64,000 bases of DNA from Oceanobacillus indicireducens (GTDB lineage: Bacteria; Bacillota; Bacilli; Bacillales; Amphibacillaceae). Each line of letters starts with the position of its first letter. Positions within the stretch are counted from its first letter, which is position 1. The notes under the pieces are model-generated. The model did not search any database, was not told the origin of the DNA, and was given only the letters and a program-made list of their open reading frames with translations. Positions 43,866-52,055 of the stretch are shown in pieces. The DNA is taken from NCBI RefSeq assembly GCF_014647195.1, contig NZ_BMOS01000008.1:31091-95090 (forward strand), read 5' to 3'. The position numbers and the translations under genes were made by a program.

Positions 43866-44234
43866 GTACAAGGCGAACTACTATTGGAATTCAAGCCGAA
43901 CGATAACTTGTGTTTCATAGCAAACAACTTATCAAGAAGCGGATTCTAATAGAGAAATGCACAGCCTTGGCGGAAAATTTGCTTTACGACGGAATCATCC
44001 CGTCAGCAACAACATGAGATTCCAATTCTCTTGCATGTTTGAAGAAAGTGATTTTTTGTGAAAGTGCAACTGCAACAAATAGCTGTTTGAAGTAAAAACA
44101 GCACGAAGTAAATATTAAGAATCGAGACGGGTAAATCAATTCCGTCATCACAGAACAAGGAAACAGAATTTTCCGCGCAACCGGTCACCACGACGGGGAA
44201 AAAGCCAGCTTCAAGGGTAGAAGCTGGCTTTTTC
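43866..44234 (+). ncRNA. candidate SigB-dependent noncoding RNA (about 370 nt)
   Basis: A SigB-type promoter at 43835-43859 and a strong terminator at 44199-44234 bracket this stretch. No frame with a ribosome binding site runs through it; the best plus-strand frame (MHSLGGKFALRRNHPVSNNM, 34 residues) lacks one. Two hairpins share arms GACGG / CCGTC (43989-44005 and 44125-44147). It therefore looks like an RNA that acts as such. No known RNA family was recognised, and a short leader peptide cannot be ruled out. Confidence 0.45.
44199..44234 (+). terminator. terminator of the candidate ncRNA
   Basis: AAAAAGCCAGCTTC and GAAGCTGGCTTTTT are exact complements around AAGGGTA. Confidence 0.92.
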
Positions 44235-44253
44235 TGTGTTTAAAAGTTTCCCC

Positions 44254-44281
44254 TTTCAATCTTCATTAAATATAGTATAAT
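44254..44281 (+). promoter_or_regulatory. SigA-type promoter of the ABC-F leader
   Basis: TTTCAA, 16 bases, TATAAT at 44276-44281. Transcription would start near 44288, giving a leader of about 250 nt before the ABC-F gene. Confidence 0.55.
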
Positions 44282-44287
44282 AAAAGT

Positions 44288-44535
44288 AACATGAATCGAA
44301 AGGGTGAGCCAAGAGACAATGAAAAACTAATCCTATTTTTAAAAAGCGAAACAGATGAGATATGTAGTGTTCAAGCAGAAGACCTGCTTCTTTCTCATGC
44401 ACTTTTGTTTCGAAATAGGATTAGAATGGCTGACCATACTATATTCGGGGACCTTTCATTTTCCCATGCTTTCTAACTCCTATTTCAAACACGATTATAG
44501 GGGCTTTTTTATGCCCGAAAATAGGAGTTGTTTTT
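44288..44535 (+). promoter_or_regulatory. attenuator leader of the ABC-F gene
   Basis: Four complementary arms are present: arm 1 CTAATCCTATTT (44327-44338), arm 2 AAATAGGATTAG (44413-44424), arm 3 AACTCCTATTT (44475-44485) and arm 4 AAATAGGAGTT (44519-44529) followed by GTTTTT. Arms 3 and 4 form a terminator that also hides the TAGGAG ribosome binding site; arm 2 can pair with arm 3 instead and release arm 4. ATG-AAA-AAC-TAA at 44319-44330, preceded by AAAGGGTGA, is a tripeptide frame ending at arm 1. This fits ribosome-stalling attenuation as described for vmlR and Listeria lmo0919. Confidence 0.8.
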
Positions 44536-46107
44536 ATGATTATAAAGGAATTAACGGATGTAACTTATGAAATCGGAGGCCGGAAACTCTTTGACATTGA
44601 GCATCTACAAATACGTGACAAGGAACGGATTGGACTTGTCGGCAGAAATGGTTCGGGCAAAACAACCTTGCTTGAAATCATTGCGGGAAAAAGGAGCATC
44701 CAATCCGGAACTATTTCCGGAAATGGTACTGCCACCCTTCTCCCCCAATTAAAACGAACCAGTACGGTGAAAAGTGGCGGAGAAGTAACCCAGCAGTATA
44801 TCGACAAAGCCTTAGCCCGCAAAACTGAATTGCTTTTAGCGGACGAACCTACAACCAATCTCGATACAGTTAGAATTGAAAAACTGGAAAAAACGTTCGC
44901 ACGTCTCCAAGGCGCAATCATTATTGTCTCCCACGACCGTGCATTTCTTGATGCGACATGTGAAACAATCTGGGAGATTGCGGATGGGAAAGTTGAAGTG
45001 TACAAAGGGAACTATTCCGACTTTACCGAGCAGAAAGAGCAAAAAATCCAAGAGCAAGAGAAAGCTTATGAAAATTATGTTCAGAAGAGACAGCAACTTG
45101 AAGATGCCCTTATGCTCAAGGAGAAAAAAGCAGACCGGGCAACAAAAAAGCCAAAAAATTTAAGTAGTTCAGAAGCGAGATTAAAAGGTGCAAAACCTTA
45201 TTTCGCCAAAAAGCAGAAAAAGCTGCAACAAGTAGCGAAATCGATTGAAACACGGATTGAAAAATTGGAAAAGGTGGAGAAAGTAAAAGAGCTTCCGCCA
45301 ATTAAAATGTCAATCCCAAATCAGGAATCGCTGCAAGGTAGAATCATCATTCGGGCTGAACATATCGCACAATCTTTCGGGGAGCGCGTCCTTTGGAATG
45401 AGGCGAGTTTTCAGATTAAAGGTGGAGATAAAATAGCGATTATTGGAGAAAATGGAACAGGGAAAACGACTTTAATCAAAAAGTTAATAAACGAAGAATC
45501 CGGCATTTCGATTTCCCCGGCGGTAAAACTCGGCTATTTTAGTCAGAATCTGGATGTTTTAGATCCACAAAAATCAATTCTAGAGAACGTCATGGAAACA
45601 GCTATACAAGAAGAATCAACCGTCCGAACCGTGCTCGCGCGACTGCATTTTTTCCGCGATGCTGTCTATAAACGAATGGATGTGCTAAGCGGCGGTGAAC
45701 GGGTTAAGGTCACACTTGCGAAACTGATGGTGAGTGATTGTAACACCCTTATTTTAGATGAGCCGACGAATTTCCTGGATATTTACGCGATGGAGGAGCT
45801 CGAGGCACTGTTGAAAGAATATGAGGGCACGATCGTTTTCGTTTCCCATGACCGAATGTTTACCAGCCGAATTGCCGAACGGATTCTGGCGATTGAGAAA
45901 AATGAGATCATCGACTTTCACGGGAGCTATGAACAATTTAAACATCGCAACATGGAAGTTGAAGTTGATACAAAGGAACAAAAGTTACTCGTCATCGAGA
46001 CAAGAATCTCGGAAGTTTTGAGCAGACTGAGTTTGGAACCGACTGACGAACTAGAAGAAGAATTTCAAGCGCTGTTAAAAGAGAAAAGAAAAATACTTGA
46101 TGAATAG
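44536..46107 (+). CDS. ABC-F ATPase, antibiotic-resistance type (VmlR/Vga-like)
   Basis: 523 residues, two ATP-binding domains and no membrane segments. Domain 1: GLVGRNGSGKTTLLEIIAG near 32 and the short signature VKSGGEVTQQYI followed by LLLADEPTTNLD, a form seen in Vga/Vml/Msr proteins. Inter-domain linker: charged helices about 160-250. Domain 2: IIGENGTGKTTLIKKL near 308, LSGGERVKVTLAKLM near 395 and LILDEPTNFLD near 415. Such proteins bind the ribosomal E site and dislodge pleuromutilins, lincosamides or streptogramins A. The attenuator leader supports an antibiotic-induced role. Confidence 0.85.
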   Translation: MIIKELTDVTYEIGGRKLFDIEHLQIRDKERIGLVGRNGSGKTTLLEIIAGKRSIQSGTISGNGTATLLPQLKRTSTVKSGGEVTQQYIDKALARKTELLLADEPTTNLDTVRIEKLEKTFARLQGAIIIVSHDRAFLDATCETIWEIADGKVEVYKGNYSDFTEQKEQKIQEQEKAYENYVQKRQQLEDALMLKEKKADRATKKPKNLSSSEARLKGAKPYFAKKQKKLQQVAKSIETRIEKLEKVEKVKELPPIKMSIPNQESLQGRIIIRAEHIAQSFGERVLWNEASFQIKGGDKIAIIGENGTGKTTLIKKLINEESGISISPAVKLGYFSQNLDVLDPQKSILENVMETAIQEESTVRTVLARLHFFRDAVYKRMDVLSGGERVKVTLAKLMVSDCNTLILDEPTNFLDIYAMEELEALLKEYEGTIVFVSHDRMFTSRIAERILAIEKNEIIDFHGSYEQFKHRNMEVEVDTKEQKLLVIETRISEVLSRLSLEPTDELEEEFQALLKEKRKILDE

Positions 46108-46207
46108 GAACAAGCGCATGTGCATGTGACGAAAACTTAGCACAGCACACCTATACCGAAGCATCCCCCCTTTTCATATACTGCAAAGGAGAAATGGGGG
46201 ATGCCGA

Positions 46208-47017
46208 TTGAGAAGGGATGAATGGTTGCTGATCATTGGGCTTGTCGTATTCATTGTGGCAATACCTTTTGTATTGCATTTTTTCCTTGATCAAAAGATT
46301 CCCATTCCAGGGTTACCGAGTGACCCGTCCGAGGATGAGGAAGAAACGAATGGAAATGGGGATGATAAGGACGAGGAAAAACAGTATTATTGGGGAGTAG
46401 ATTCGGCGAGTTATACGGACGAGGAGTTATTTCAATGTGTCGCAGGTCAATTTGGAAAGCCGGAAGTCTGGGGACGATACCTCGGCGACCGGGATGGTGT
46501 GTCTGTTGGACTTGACGCTGCAGAAATTGACTTTTTGCATGAAAATAATATTCAGATCCTCGTTATTTATAATCATGTCAATGATGCCCGCGGGTATGAG
46601 CAAGGAGTAACGCATGCAAATCAAGCGATACAGTTTGCAGAGAATGTCGGGGTGCCTGAAGGAGTAGCCATCTTTGGTGATATTGAACCGGACTACCCGG
46701 TCGATCAGGCCTTTATCGAAGGATGGTACAATACGTTGACTGCATCGGATTATGCACCTGGAATTTACGGAGTATTTAATGAGGACAGTGACTTAATGCT
46801 TGCATTTGAAGCGCTGGATGCGGATATCCAGAAAGGTACAATTGTTTGGACTGCCTATCCGCAACAGGAAATTACGACAGCAGAAAATGCTCCCGAGTTT
46901 AATCCAAAAGGGCCAGAAGCTGCACCGGTACTCGGCTGGCAATACGCGATTGAAGCAGAAGCGTGCGCGATTGATACGAATTTATTTTCTGAAGAGATAT
47001 TGGAGTATTTGTGGTGA
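46208..47017 (+). CDS. DUF1906 (glycoside hydrolase-like) exported protein
   Basis: 269 residues. An N-terminal membrane anchor (about 6-26, WLLIIGLVVFIVAIPFVLHF), an acidic linker rich in Asp, Glu and Gly (about 38-58), then a TIM-barrel-like DUF1906/Rv2525c domain starting YYWGVDSAS and including GRYLGDRDG, FGDIEPDYP and GIYGVFNEDSD. Such proteins are thought to act on the cell wall. Translation most likely begins at TTG 46208, which has GGGGG before it. It is monocistronic. Confidence 0.75.
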   Translation: MRRDEWLLIIGLVVFIVAIPFVLHFFLDQKIPIPGLPSDPSEDEEETNGNGDDKDEEKQYYWGVDSASYTDEELFQCVAGQFGKPEVWGRYLGDRDGVSVGLDAAEIDFLHENNIQILVIYNHVNDARGYEQGVTHANQAIQFAENVGVPEGVAIFGDIEPDYPVDQAFIEGWYNTLTASDYAPGIYGVFNEDSDLMLAFEALDADIQKGTIVWTAYPQQEITTAENAPEFNPKGPEAAPVLGWQYAIEAEACAIDTNLFSEEILEYLW

Positions 47018-47051
47018 AGCGGTGGTGTTAGTTGGACCGAATCAAAGATTT

Positions 47052-47127
47052 ACGGACTGTATATCCCCCCTAACATGTGGGCTTCCCTCATGTATAGGGG
47101 ATATTACAGACCGTTAATACATGATAA
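47052..47127 (+). repeat. ACGGACTGTA hairpin repeat, copy 1
   Basis: ACGGACTGTATATCCCC (47052-47068) pairs with GGGGATATTACAGACCGT (47097-47114), enclosing a second stem (ACATGTGGG / CCTCATGT). The stretch AGATTTACGGACTGTATAT and the trailing TTAATACATGATAAA recur at 56785-56886 with a different middle. Confidence 0.7.
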
Positions 47128-47198
47128 AGCTTATCCGTTCCATCCCCAATGAATTTCCTGCATTCCAAGTCACCGACAAACAAATTCCCGCTCCCAAC

Positions 47199-47227
47199 TG
47201 GGACAGTTGCTCTGACCCCCTGTCCCA
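47199..47227. repeat. GGGACA hairpin repeat, copy 3
   Basis: TGGGACAG and CTGTCCCA pair around TTGCTCTGACCCC. The CTCTGACCCCCTGTCCC half is identical to the right arm of the hairpin at 28215-28274. Confidence 0.7.
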
Positions 47228-47305
47228 ATTCTTTCAGCAAAATAGGGTAAACTGATACATAGTTACTCCGGTTTTATTACCGGATTAGAAAAGAGGTACG
47301 TAGAT

Positions 47306-48031
47306 ATGAATACAGAATACGCCATTGAATTGGAGAATGTCTCTTACTCTGACGGTCCGCTAAAAATTATTAAAAATGTCAGCGGATCGTTCCGGAAAGG
47401 TAAAATCACTTCCCTTGTCGGCCCGTCCGGCGCTGGGAAAACAACCCTTTTCCGACTTTGCAATGGACTAATCTCGCCAACTCACGGCACGATTTCCATT
47501 TACTCAAAAAATATCCAAGAATATGAGCCGACAAAGCTAAGGAGAAATGTTGGACTAGCCTTGCAAAATGCGACCATGCTTCAAGGCACCGTTTATAAAA
47601 ATTTACAACTCCCTCGGTCGCTTGCCGGGGAAACGTTGACCGAAGATGAAGCTGCCGATTTACTTACTAAGGTAAGCTTGGATAAAGATTTGCTGAAGCG
47701 AAATGTCGGTGATCTTTCCGGTGGACAAAGGCAAAAAGTGTCCATCGCAAGAACCCTTGTGAACCAGCCGGAAATTTTATTATTGGATGAAATCACGTCA
47801 TCGCTTGACCGGGTCTCCACCAATGATATTGAAAACTTGATTGAAAAAATCAACAAAGAAAACGGTGTGACGATTATCTGGATTACCCATAATTTAAACC
47901 AAGCCACTCAAATCGGGGATGATACGTGGGTTATGATGAATGGTGAATTAATCGAATCAGGACCGAGCAGCCTGCTCAAAAATCCGGAGAACGAGAAAGT
48001 AAAACAATTTGCTAAGGGGGATTTCATATGA
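47306..48031 (+). CDS. fetA: FetA-like ABC ATPase (YbbL family)
   Basis: 241 residues. Walker A SLVGPSGAGKTTLFRL near 36, signature DLSGGQRQKVSIARTL near 140, Walker B LLLDEITSSLD near 161 and H-loop in WITHNLNQATQI. Together with the following FetB-like permease it forms the two-gene FetAB type, linked in E. coli to iron export and peroxide resistance. ATG follows AAAGAGGTACGTAG. It overlaps the permease gene by four bases. Confidence 0.88.
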   Translation: MNTEYAIELENVSYSDGPLKIIKNVSGSFRKGKITSLVGPSGAGKTTLFRLCNGLISPTHGTISIYSKNIQEYEPTKLRRNVGLALQNATMLQGTVYKNLQLPRSLAGETLTEDEAADLLTKVSLDKDLLKRNVGDLSGGQRQKVSIARTLVNQPEILLLDEITSSLDRVSTNDIENLIEKINKENGVTIIWITHNLNQATQIGDDTWVMMNGELIESGPSSLLKNPENEKVKQFAKGDFI

Positions 48032-48801
48032 GTTTTCTAACATTATCGCTAGCGCTTGTCTTTGTACTCATCCCTCTTATTCTGACAAAGACATTAAACC
48101 TTGGCCTAGGGAAAGACACAATCATTGCAACAATCCGATCGATCATCCAATTACTTGCAGTCGGTTATATTTTAACCTTCGTCTTTGAATCTGAAAATCT
48201 AATTTATATTTTCTTGATGGTTGTTCTTATGATCACCGCCGCAACCCATAACGCAAGGAAGAAAGGTGCGTCAATCCAAGGAATCACGTGGAAACTCGTG
48301 CTCACCTTCATCATCATCGAAATCGTCACACAGGGAATCCTGATCGGCTTTAAAATTACACCGGCAGAAGCCCAATACATTATCCCAATCAGTGGCATGC
48401 TAATCGGGAATTCGATGGTTCTCTCGATTCTTTTCTTAAATCGTTTCACAGCTGAGATTGAAGCGAGGAAAGAGGAAACGGAACTTATTCTTTCTCTTGG
48501 AGGAACACCGAAACAGGCAATCCACCACTCGTTGATTACCTCTATTAAAGCAAGTATGATTCCGACGATTGAAAGCCAGAAGACAATCGGACTCGTCCAG
48601 CTCCCCGGCATGATGAGCGGACAAATTATCGCAGGCGCCGATCCCGTGCAAGCTGTCCAATTTCAACTTCTCATCCTCTTCCTATTGCTGACGACAGCGG
48701 CCGTTACGAGTATTATTCTAGGCTTCCTGTCCTATCCAACCCTTTTCAATAGTCGAATGCAGCTTGTGAAATGGCCCGATAAAAACAATGACCCTGCCTA
48801 A
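48028..48801 (+). CDS. fetB: FetB-like permease (UPF0014/YbbM family)
   Basis: 257 residues with seven hydrophobic segments. The conserved loop is PISGMLIGNSMVLSILFLNR near 114 and MIPTIESQKTIGLVQLPGMM near 176, with SGQIIAGADPVQAVQFQLLI after it. It forms the membrane part of the transporter. The ATG overlaps the fetA stop (ATGA). Confidence 0.88.
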   Translation: MSFLTLSLALVFVLIPLILTKTLNLGLGKDTIIATIRSIIQLLAVGYILTFVFESENLIYIFLMVVLMITAATHNARKKGASIQGITWKLVLTFIIIEIVTQGILIGFKITPAEAQYIIPISGMLIGNSMVLSILFLNRFTAEIEARKEETELILSLGGTPKQAIHHSLITSIKASMIPTIESQKTIGLVQLPGMMSGQIIAGADPVQAVQFQLLILFLLLTTAAVTSIILGFLSYPTLFNSRMQLVKWPDKNNDPA

Positions 48802-48829
48802 TAAGTTGACCAGGCAGGGTTACTTTTTT
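48791..48829 (+). terminator. terminator of fetAB
   Basis: ACCCTGCCT and AGGCAGGGT are exact complements, followed by TACTTTTTT. Confidence 0.85.
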
Positions 48830-48861
48830 CTTTATTATTCATTTTCAGCTAAGGCGAATGC

Positions 48862-48890
48862 TTGACAGAAGATATTTTTCCCTTTATACT
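48862..48890 (+). promoter_or_regulatory. SigA promoter of the mhq-type operon
   Basis: TTGACA at 48862-48867, 17 bases, TATACT at 48885-48890. The -35 is perfect and the spacing ideal. Confidence 0.85.
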
Positions 48891-48904
48891 TTTAATTAAT
48901 TAAA

Positions 48905-48925
48905 TATATCTTAATTCAGTATATA
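48905..48925 (+). promoter_or_regulatory. probable MarR/MhqR operator
   Basis: TATATCTTAATTCAGTATATA is an imperfect palindrome around AATT, with the ATCT..AATTC..AG..AT pattern of the MhqR site known from B. subtilis (TATCTCGAATTCGAGATA). It lies just after the promoter and before the MarR gene. Confidence 0.55.
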
Positions 48926-48944
48926 TGAAAAGGAGTTAATCACG

Positions 48945-49379
48945 ATGAGTGAGAATTTATCTTTGAAATCGTTTGTTGTTTTAATGAAAGCATCGAAGAC
49001 ATTAGAAGAAATGGTGAAAAAGGACATCGCTGCCCATGGTATGAAATTATCCGATTTTTCTATTCTGGAAGCACTATACCATAAAGGCAGACAAACAATC
49101 AAGCAAATATCTGAAGCGGTGCTGATTAATACAGGTTCCATCACGTATGTCATTGATAAACTGGAGAAAAATGAATTACTGCGCCGCACGAATTGTAAAG
49201 ACGATCGTCGCGTTATTTATATTGAGATTACGGATAAAGGTAAAGAAGTAATGAATGAAGTTTTCCCTAAGCATCAGGCGCGGATTGAAGAAGTCTTCGA
49301 AGGCATCTCGGAAGAACATAAAGAAATCCTGATCGAGACGATTAAAACAGTAGGTAAACGAGCTGGCGACCTTGTTTAA
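48945..49379 (+). CDS. mhqR: MarR family regulator (MhqR-like)
   Basis: 144 residues with the MarR winged helix: FSILEALYHKGRQTIKQISE near 43, then NTGSITYVIDKLEKNELLRR near 64 and DDRRVIYIEITDKGKEVM near 86. The pattern GSITYVIDKLE and the gene order are like B. subtilis MhqR, the repressor of quinone-resistance genes. ATG follows AAGGAGTTAATCACG. It probably represses its own operon at the site upstream. Confidence 0.82.
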   Translation: MSENLSLKSFVVLMKASKTLEEMVKKDIAAHGMKLSDFSILEALYHKGRQTIKQISEAVLINTGSITYVIDKLEKNELLRRTNCKDDRRVIYIEITDKGKEVMNEVFPKHQARIEEVFEGISEEHKEILIETIKTVGKRAGDLV

Positions 49380-49417
49380 TGCCGGTGGAAAATAATGCAG
49401 ACAGGAGGTGCCGCAAC

Positions 49418-50024
49418 ATGCTTTCGATTGATCCAGAAGAGCAAACGGAAAGAGAAAACTATAAGCTGTTAATCGGCTCCATCATTCCACGACCAATCGC
49501 ATTTATTACAACTAAATCTTCAGACGGTATCGTAAACGCAGCACCTTTCAGCTATTTCAACATCGCCGCAACCGATCCACCGATGCTCGCTGTTTCGATT
49601 CAACGGAAGGACGGCACCCGGAAGGATTCAGCAAGAAATATAATCGATACGAAAGAATTTGTCATTCATATTGTCGATGAGGATAATGTAGCGGAAATCA
49701 ATAAAACAGCTGCGTCCCTTTCCCCGAATAAAAGTGAAATCGATGTGACCAAACTGAACCTGGCAGGCAGTACCGATGTAGCTGTTCCCGCCGTCGAACA
49801 AGCAAAAGTCCGGTTTGAATGTACACTGGAAAAAGCAATCGAACTTGGACGGGATGACATAACTACTGCCGATTTGATCATCGGTAAGGTGGATAGATTC
49901 CATATCGCTGAAGATGTGTATGAAAGGCAAGATCAATTACGGCAAATTAAAAGCTGTTAGCAGACTTGCCGGCCACGACTACGCCACAATCGGCAATATA
50001 TTCAGTATCGAAAGACCGGTATAG
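49418..50024 (+). pseudogene. flavin reductase-like FMN-binding protein, frameshifted near the end
   Basis: The ATG at 49418 follows AGGAGGTG. The N-terminal part is a normal flavin-reductase-like split-barrel domain (IGSIIPRPIAFITTKSSDGI, then NAAPFSYFNIAATDPPMLAV). Near 49923 the frame breaks after AEDVYE: this frame stops at 49960, but one frame away the sequence continues GKINYGKLKAVSRLAGHDYA then TIGNIFSIERPV to TAG at 50024, the expected end. One surplus A in GAAAGG would explain it. The family reduces or binds FMN and often accompanies quinone-stress genes. Confidence 0.8.
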
Positions 50025-50041
50025 AAAGGAAGATTATATAA

Positions 50042-50638
50042 ATGAAACACGTATTCCAAAAAGGCAATGACCCTTCCAGACCAACATTACTTTTACTGCA
50101 TGGTACCGGAGGAAACGAACAGGACTTGCTTCCCCTTGCAGAAATTATCGATAAAGACGCGAACGTACTGAGCGTTCGTGGCAATGTCCTTGAAAATGGG
50201 ATGCCAAGATTCTTCAAGCGGCTTGCAGAAGGAGTATTCGATGAGGAGGACTTGATTTTCCGTACGCAAGAGTTAAATGAATTCCTTGACGAAGCGGCAG
50301 AGAAATATAAACTCGACCGGAACAATATAACTGCTGTCGGATATTCCAACGGTGCAAATATTGCAGCGAGTCTGATGTTCCATTATCAAGATGCACTGAA
50401 AGCAGCCCTTCTCCATCACCCAATGGTGCCAAGAAGAGGGATTGATTTGCCTGACTTGACTGGGAAGCGCGTGTTTATCGCAGCAGGGACGAATGATCCA
50501 ATTTGCCCAGCGCAGGAATCAGAGGAATTGCACACTCTACTTGCCGATGCTGGAGCAGAAGTTGAACTCCACTGGGAAAACCGTGGTCACCAATTAACGA
50601 TGACGGAAGTACAAGCAGCTGCCGCTTGGTATAAATAA
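50042..50638 (+). CDS. mhqD: MhqD-like carboxylesterase/hydrolase
   Basis: 198 residues of the alpha/beta-hydrolase fold. It keeps LLLLHGTGGNEQDLLPLAEI near 17, SVRGNVLENGMPRFFKRLAE near 46, the nucleophile in VGYSNGANIAASL (Ser near 103), the acidic residue in AAGTNDPICP and the His in NRGHQLT. It is very like MhqD (YodD) of B. subtilis, part of the catechol/quinone response. AAAGGA precedes the ATG. It is the last gene of the mhqR operon. Confidence 0.92.
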   Translation: MKHVFQKGNDPSRPTLLLLHGTGGNEQDLLPLAEIIDKDANVLSVRGNVLENGMPRFFKRLAEGVFDEEDLIFRTQELNEFLDEAAEKYKLDRNNITAVGYSNGANIAASLMFHYQDALKAALLHHPMVPRRGIDLPDLTGKRVFIAAGTNDPICPAQESEELHTLLADAGAEVELHWENRGHQLTMTEVQAAAAWYK

Positions 50639-50643
50639 AAATG

Positions 50644-50689
50644 AAGTCGCGGATCTTACGTATTTTCAGCGTAAGACCCGCGACTTTTT
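50644..50689 (+). terminator. terminator of the mhq-type operon
   Basis: AAGTCGCGGATCTTACG and CGTAAGACCCGCGACTT pair with one mismatch, then TTTT. Confidence 0.92.
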
Positions 50690-50848
50690 GAAATATTTTA
50701 CTCCAAGATTAAACATGATAAGATTGGGGGGAAAGGAGCTGTTTTTTCGACGGACTTATTTTTCTCATCGTAAGCTTTGTAGGTCCATTCATCGCTCTTA
50801 TCATAATTGCAGTTGCAATCCTACGATCCATTAAAAAGTAAATTATAT

Positions 50849-50897
50849 CTTCATTTAGTGGGTGTTTTTTCCTCCACTGAATGAAGTTTCACTTTAT
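50849..50897 (-). repeat. dispersed hairpin repeat, inverted copy
   Basis: CCACTGAATGAAGTTTCACT at 50874-50893 is the reverse complement of the core shared by the copies at 25152 and 56726, extended by TTAT. Its hairpin (CTTCATTTAGTGGG with CCACTGAATGAAG) is less regular, and the flank beyond the hairpin is not shared. Confidence 0.65.
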
Positions 50898-50927
50898 CGT
50901 CTTTTTCATTGTTCTTATCACAAAACG

Positions 50928-50973
50928 AAAGACCTTATGATTAACATTCTTCGCAGTTTATCATAAGGTCTTT
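50928..50973 (-). terminator. terminator of plsC
   Basis: AAAGACCTTATGA and TCATAAGGTCTTT are exact complements just past the plsC stop. Confidence 0.8.
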
Positions 50974-50981
50974 GCGCTGTC

Positions 50982-51575
50982 TTATTTTTCCTTTAATTGT
51001 CTTTGCAAGTTGTGCATTTCATCATTCAGCTTTTCCATCATCGTATCCATCGCTTCTCTTCGCGGCTGATCTTCCGGCAAATAAATTGGATCACCGAAAA
51101 TGAGCTTCGGCTTCTGGAATTTGAGTAAGTCTTTAAAGTTGTTCGGGCCAACGTAAGCTGCTGGTATAATCGGTGCTTTACCATAAGCTGCAATCGTCAC
51201 GGCACCCCGTTTTAAAGGAACTTCCTCCGTGGTTCTCGTTCCGCTCGGGAAAATTCCAATGATTTTCTCTTCCTTTAATAGTTTACGAGGTATCTTAATC
51301 GTGCTCGGTCCCGGATTATCCCGGTCAACTGGGAATGCATTCAAAACATTCATCAGCCAGTTTGTGAATTTCGTCTGGAATAATTCCTTTTTTGCCATAT
51401 AATGAATTTGATTTGGCAATAAAGATACCCCAAGCCATAAAATATCGACCCAGCCTGTATGCGTACAAGCGATAATGTATCCGCCTTTATCGGGTAATTT
51501 TTCTTTCTGATAGACTTTGATTCTTCCAAAAATATTCAAGATAATTTTTACTACATGTGCTGCAAAATTATACAT
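50982..51575 (-). CDS. plsC: 1-acyl-sn-glycerol-3-phosphate acyltransferase
   Basis: 197 residues of the PlsC family. The catalytic HX4D motif is HTGWVD (His near 38), followed by AKKELFQTKFTNWLMNVLNA, and the acceptor-binding motif is FPSGTRTTEE near 108 (FPEGTR in most relatives). PAAYVGP lies near 139. It acylates lysophosphatidic acid at the membrane. ATG follows GGAGGAAAGACC. It is monocistronic. Confidence 0.9.
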   Translation of the reverse strand: MYNFAAHVVKIILNIFGRIKVYQKEKLPDKGGYIIACTHTGWVDILWLGVSLLPNQIHYMAKKELFQTKFTNWLMNVLNAFPVDRDNPGPSTIKIPRKLLKEEKIIGIFPSGTRTTEEVPLKRGAVTIAAYGKAPIIPAAYVGPNNFKDLLKFQKPKLIFGDPIYLPEDQPRREAMDTMMEKLNDEMHNLQRQLKEK

Positions 51576-52055
51576 GGTCTTTCCTCCTACACTCGTGCAT
51601 CTCTCTTATTTTATCATAAAGCAGGAGGAACGGGTATCCTTTACTTGGAGGAGTTGGCTCTTTTGTTTAGACCTTCTCCCTCTTTATTCTAATACTTGAT
51701 ACAACCAATAAAATCACTGTTAATAATAATGTAATGGGAATCCCTTGATAAAACAACTGTTCCATTACTTTACTGCTCATCAATCATATGTAACCTACGT
51801 TTGAATATCTGCTCTACTTTATTGGATCTACATTTACTATAATAGTTTTGTTCCAGCTCGGCTCCCTATTTTTAAGATCCAAAATAAAAAAGGAGTCCAT
51901 CTATTCTATGATTAGAGGAAGAATGAGAGTGTGATTGAAGTAGAAAGACGCATGTTACGCAATAGCGGAAAAACGTGTAACATGCGTCTTTTTTCTTTTT
52001 GCTCTATCCTATCCGAGATTTCCTAAAAATAAACAGGCGTAAACCTGGTCTTGAC
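51576..52055. other. intergenic region with a terminator and a broken small frame
   Basis: On the minus strand MSSKVMEQLFYQGIPITLLL begins at 51781, and TVILLVVSSIRIKREKV follows one frame away, as if one base had been added in a T-run near 51720. It might be a small membrane protein. A terminator at 51944-51995 (AAAGACGCATGTTAC / GTAACATGCGTCTTT) ends transcription of the oxidoreductase gene at 52056. Confidence 0.35.
51944..51995 (-). terminator. terminator downstream of the MDR oxidoreductase
   Basis: AAAGACGCATGTTAC and GTAACATGCGTCTTT are exact complements with T-tracts on both strands. Confidence 0.85.

Noticed and set aside
44291..44476. A 61-residue frame over the ABC-F leader
   Set aside because: It would begin within a few bases of the transcript start without a ribosome binding site, and it spans both arm 1 and arm 2. 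The tripeptide frame at 44319 is the better leader peptide.
50745..50840. Small hydrophobic frame FDGLIFLIVSFVGPF..RSIKK
   Set aside because: AAAGGAG precedes it, but no start codon lies in frame; only a one-base change would make it a gene.
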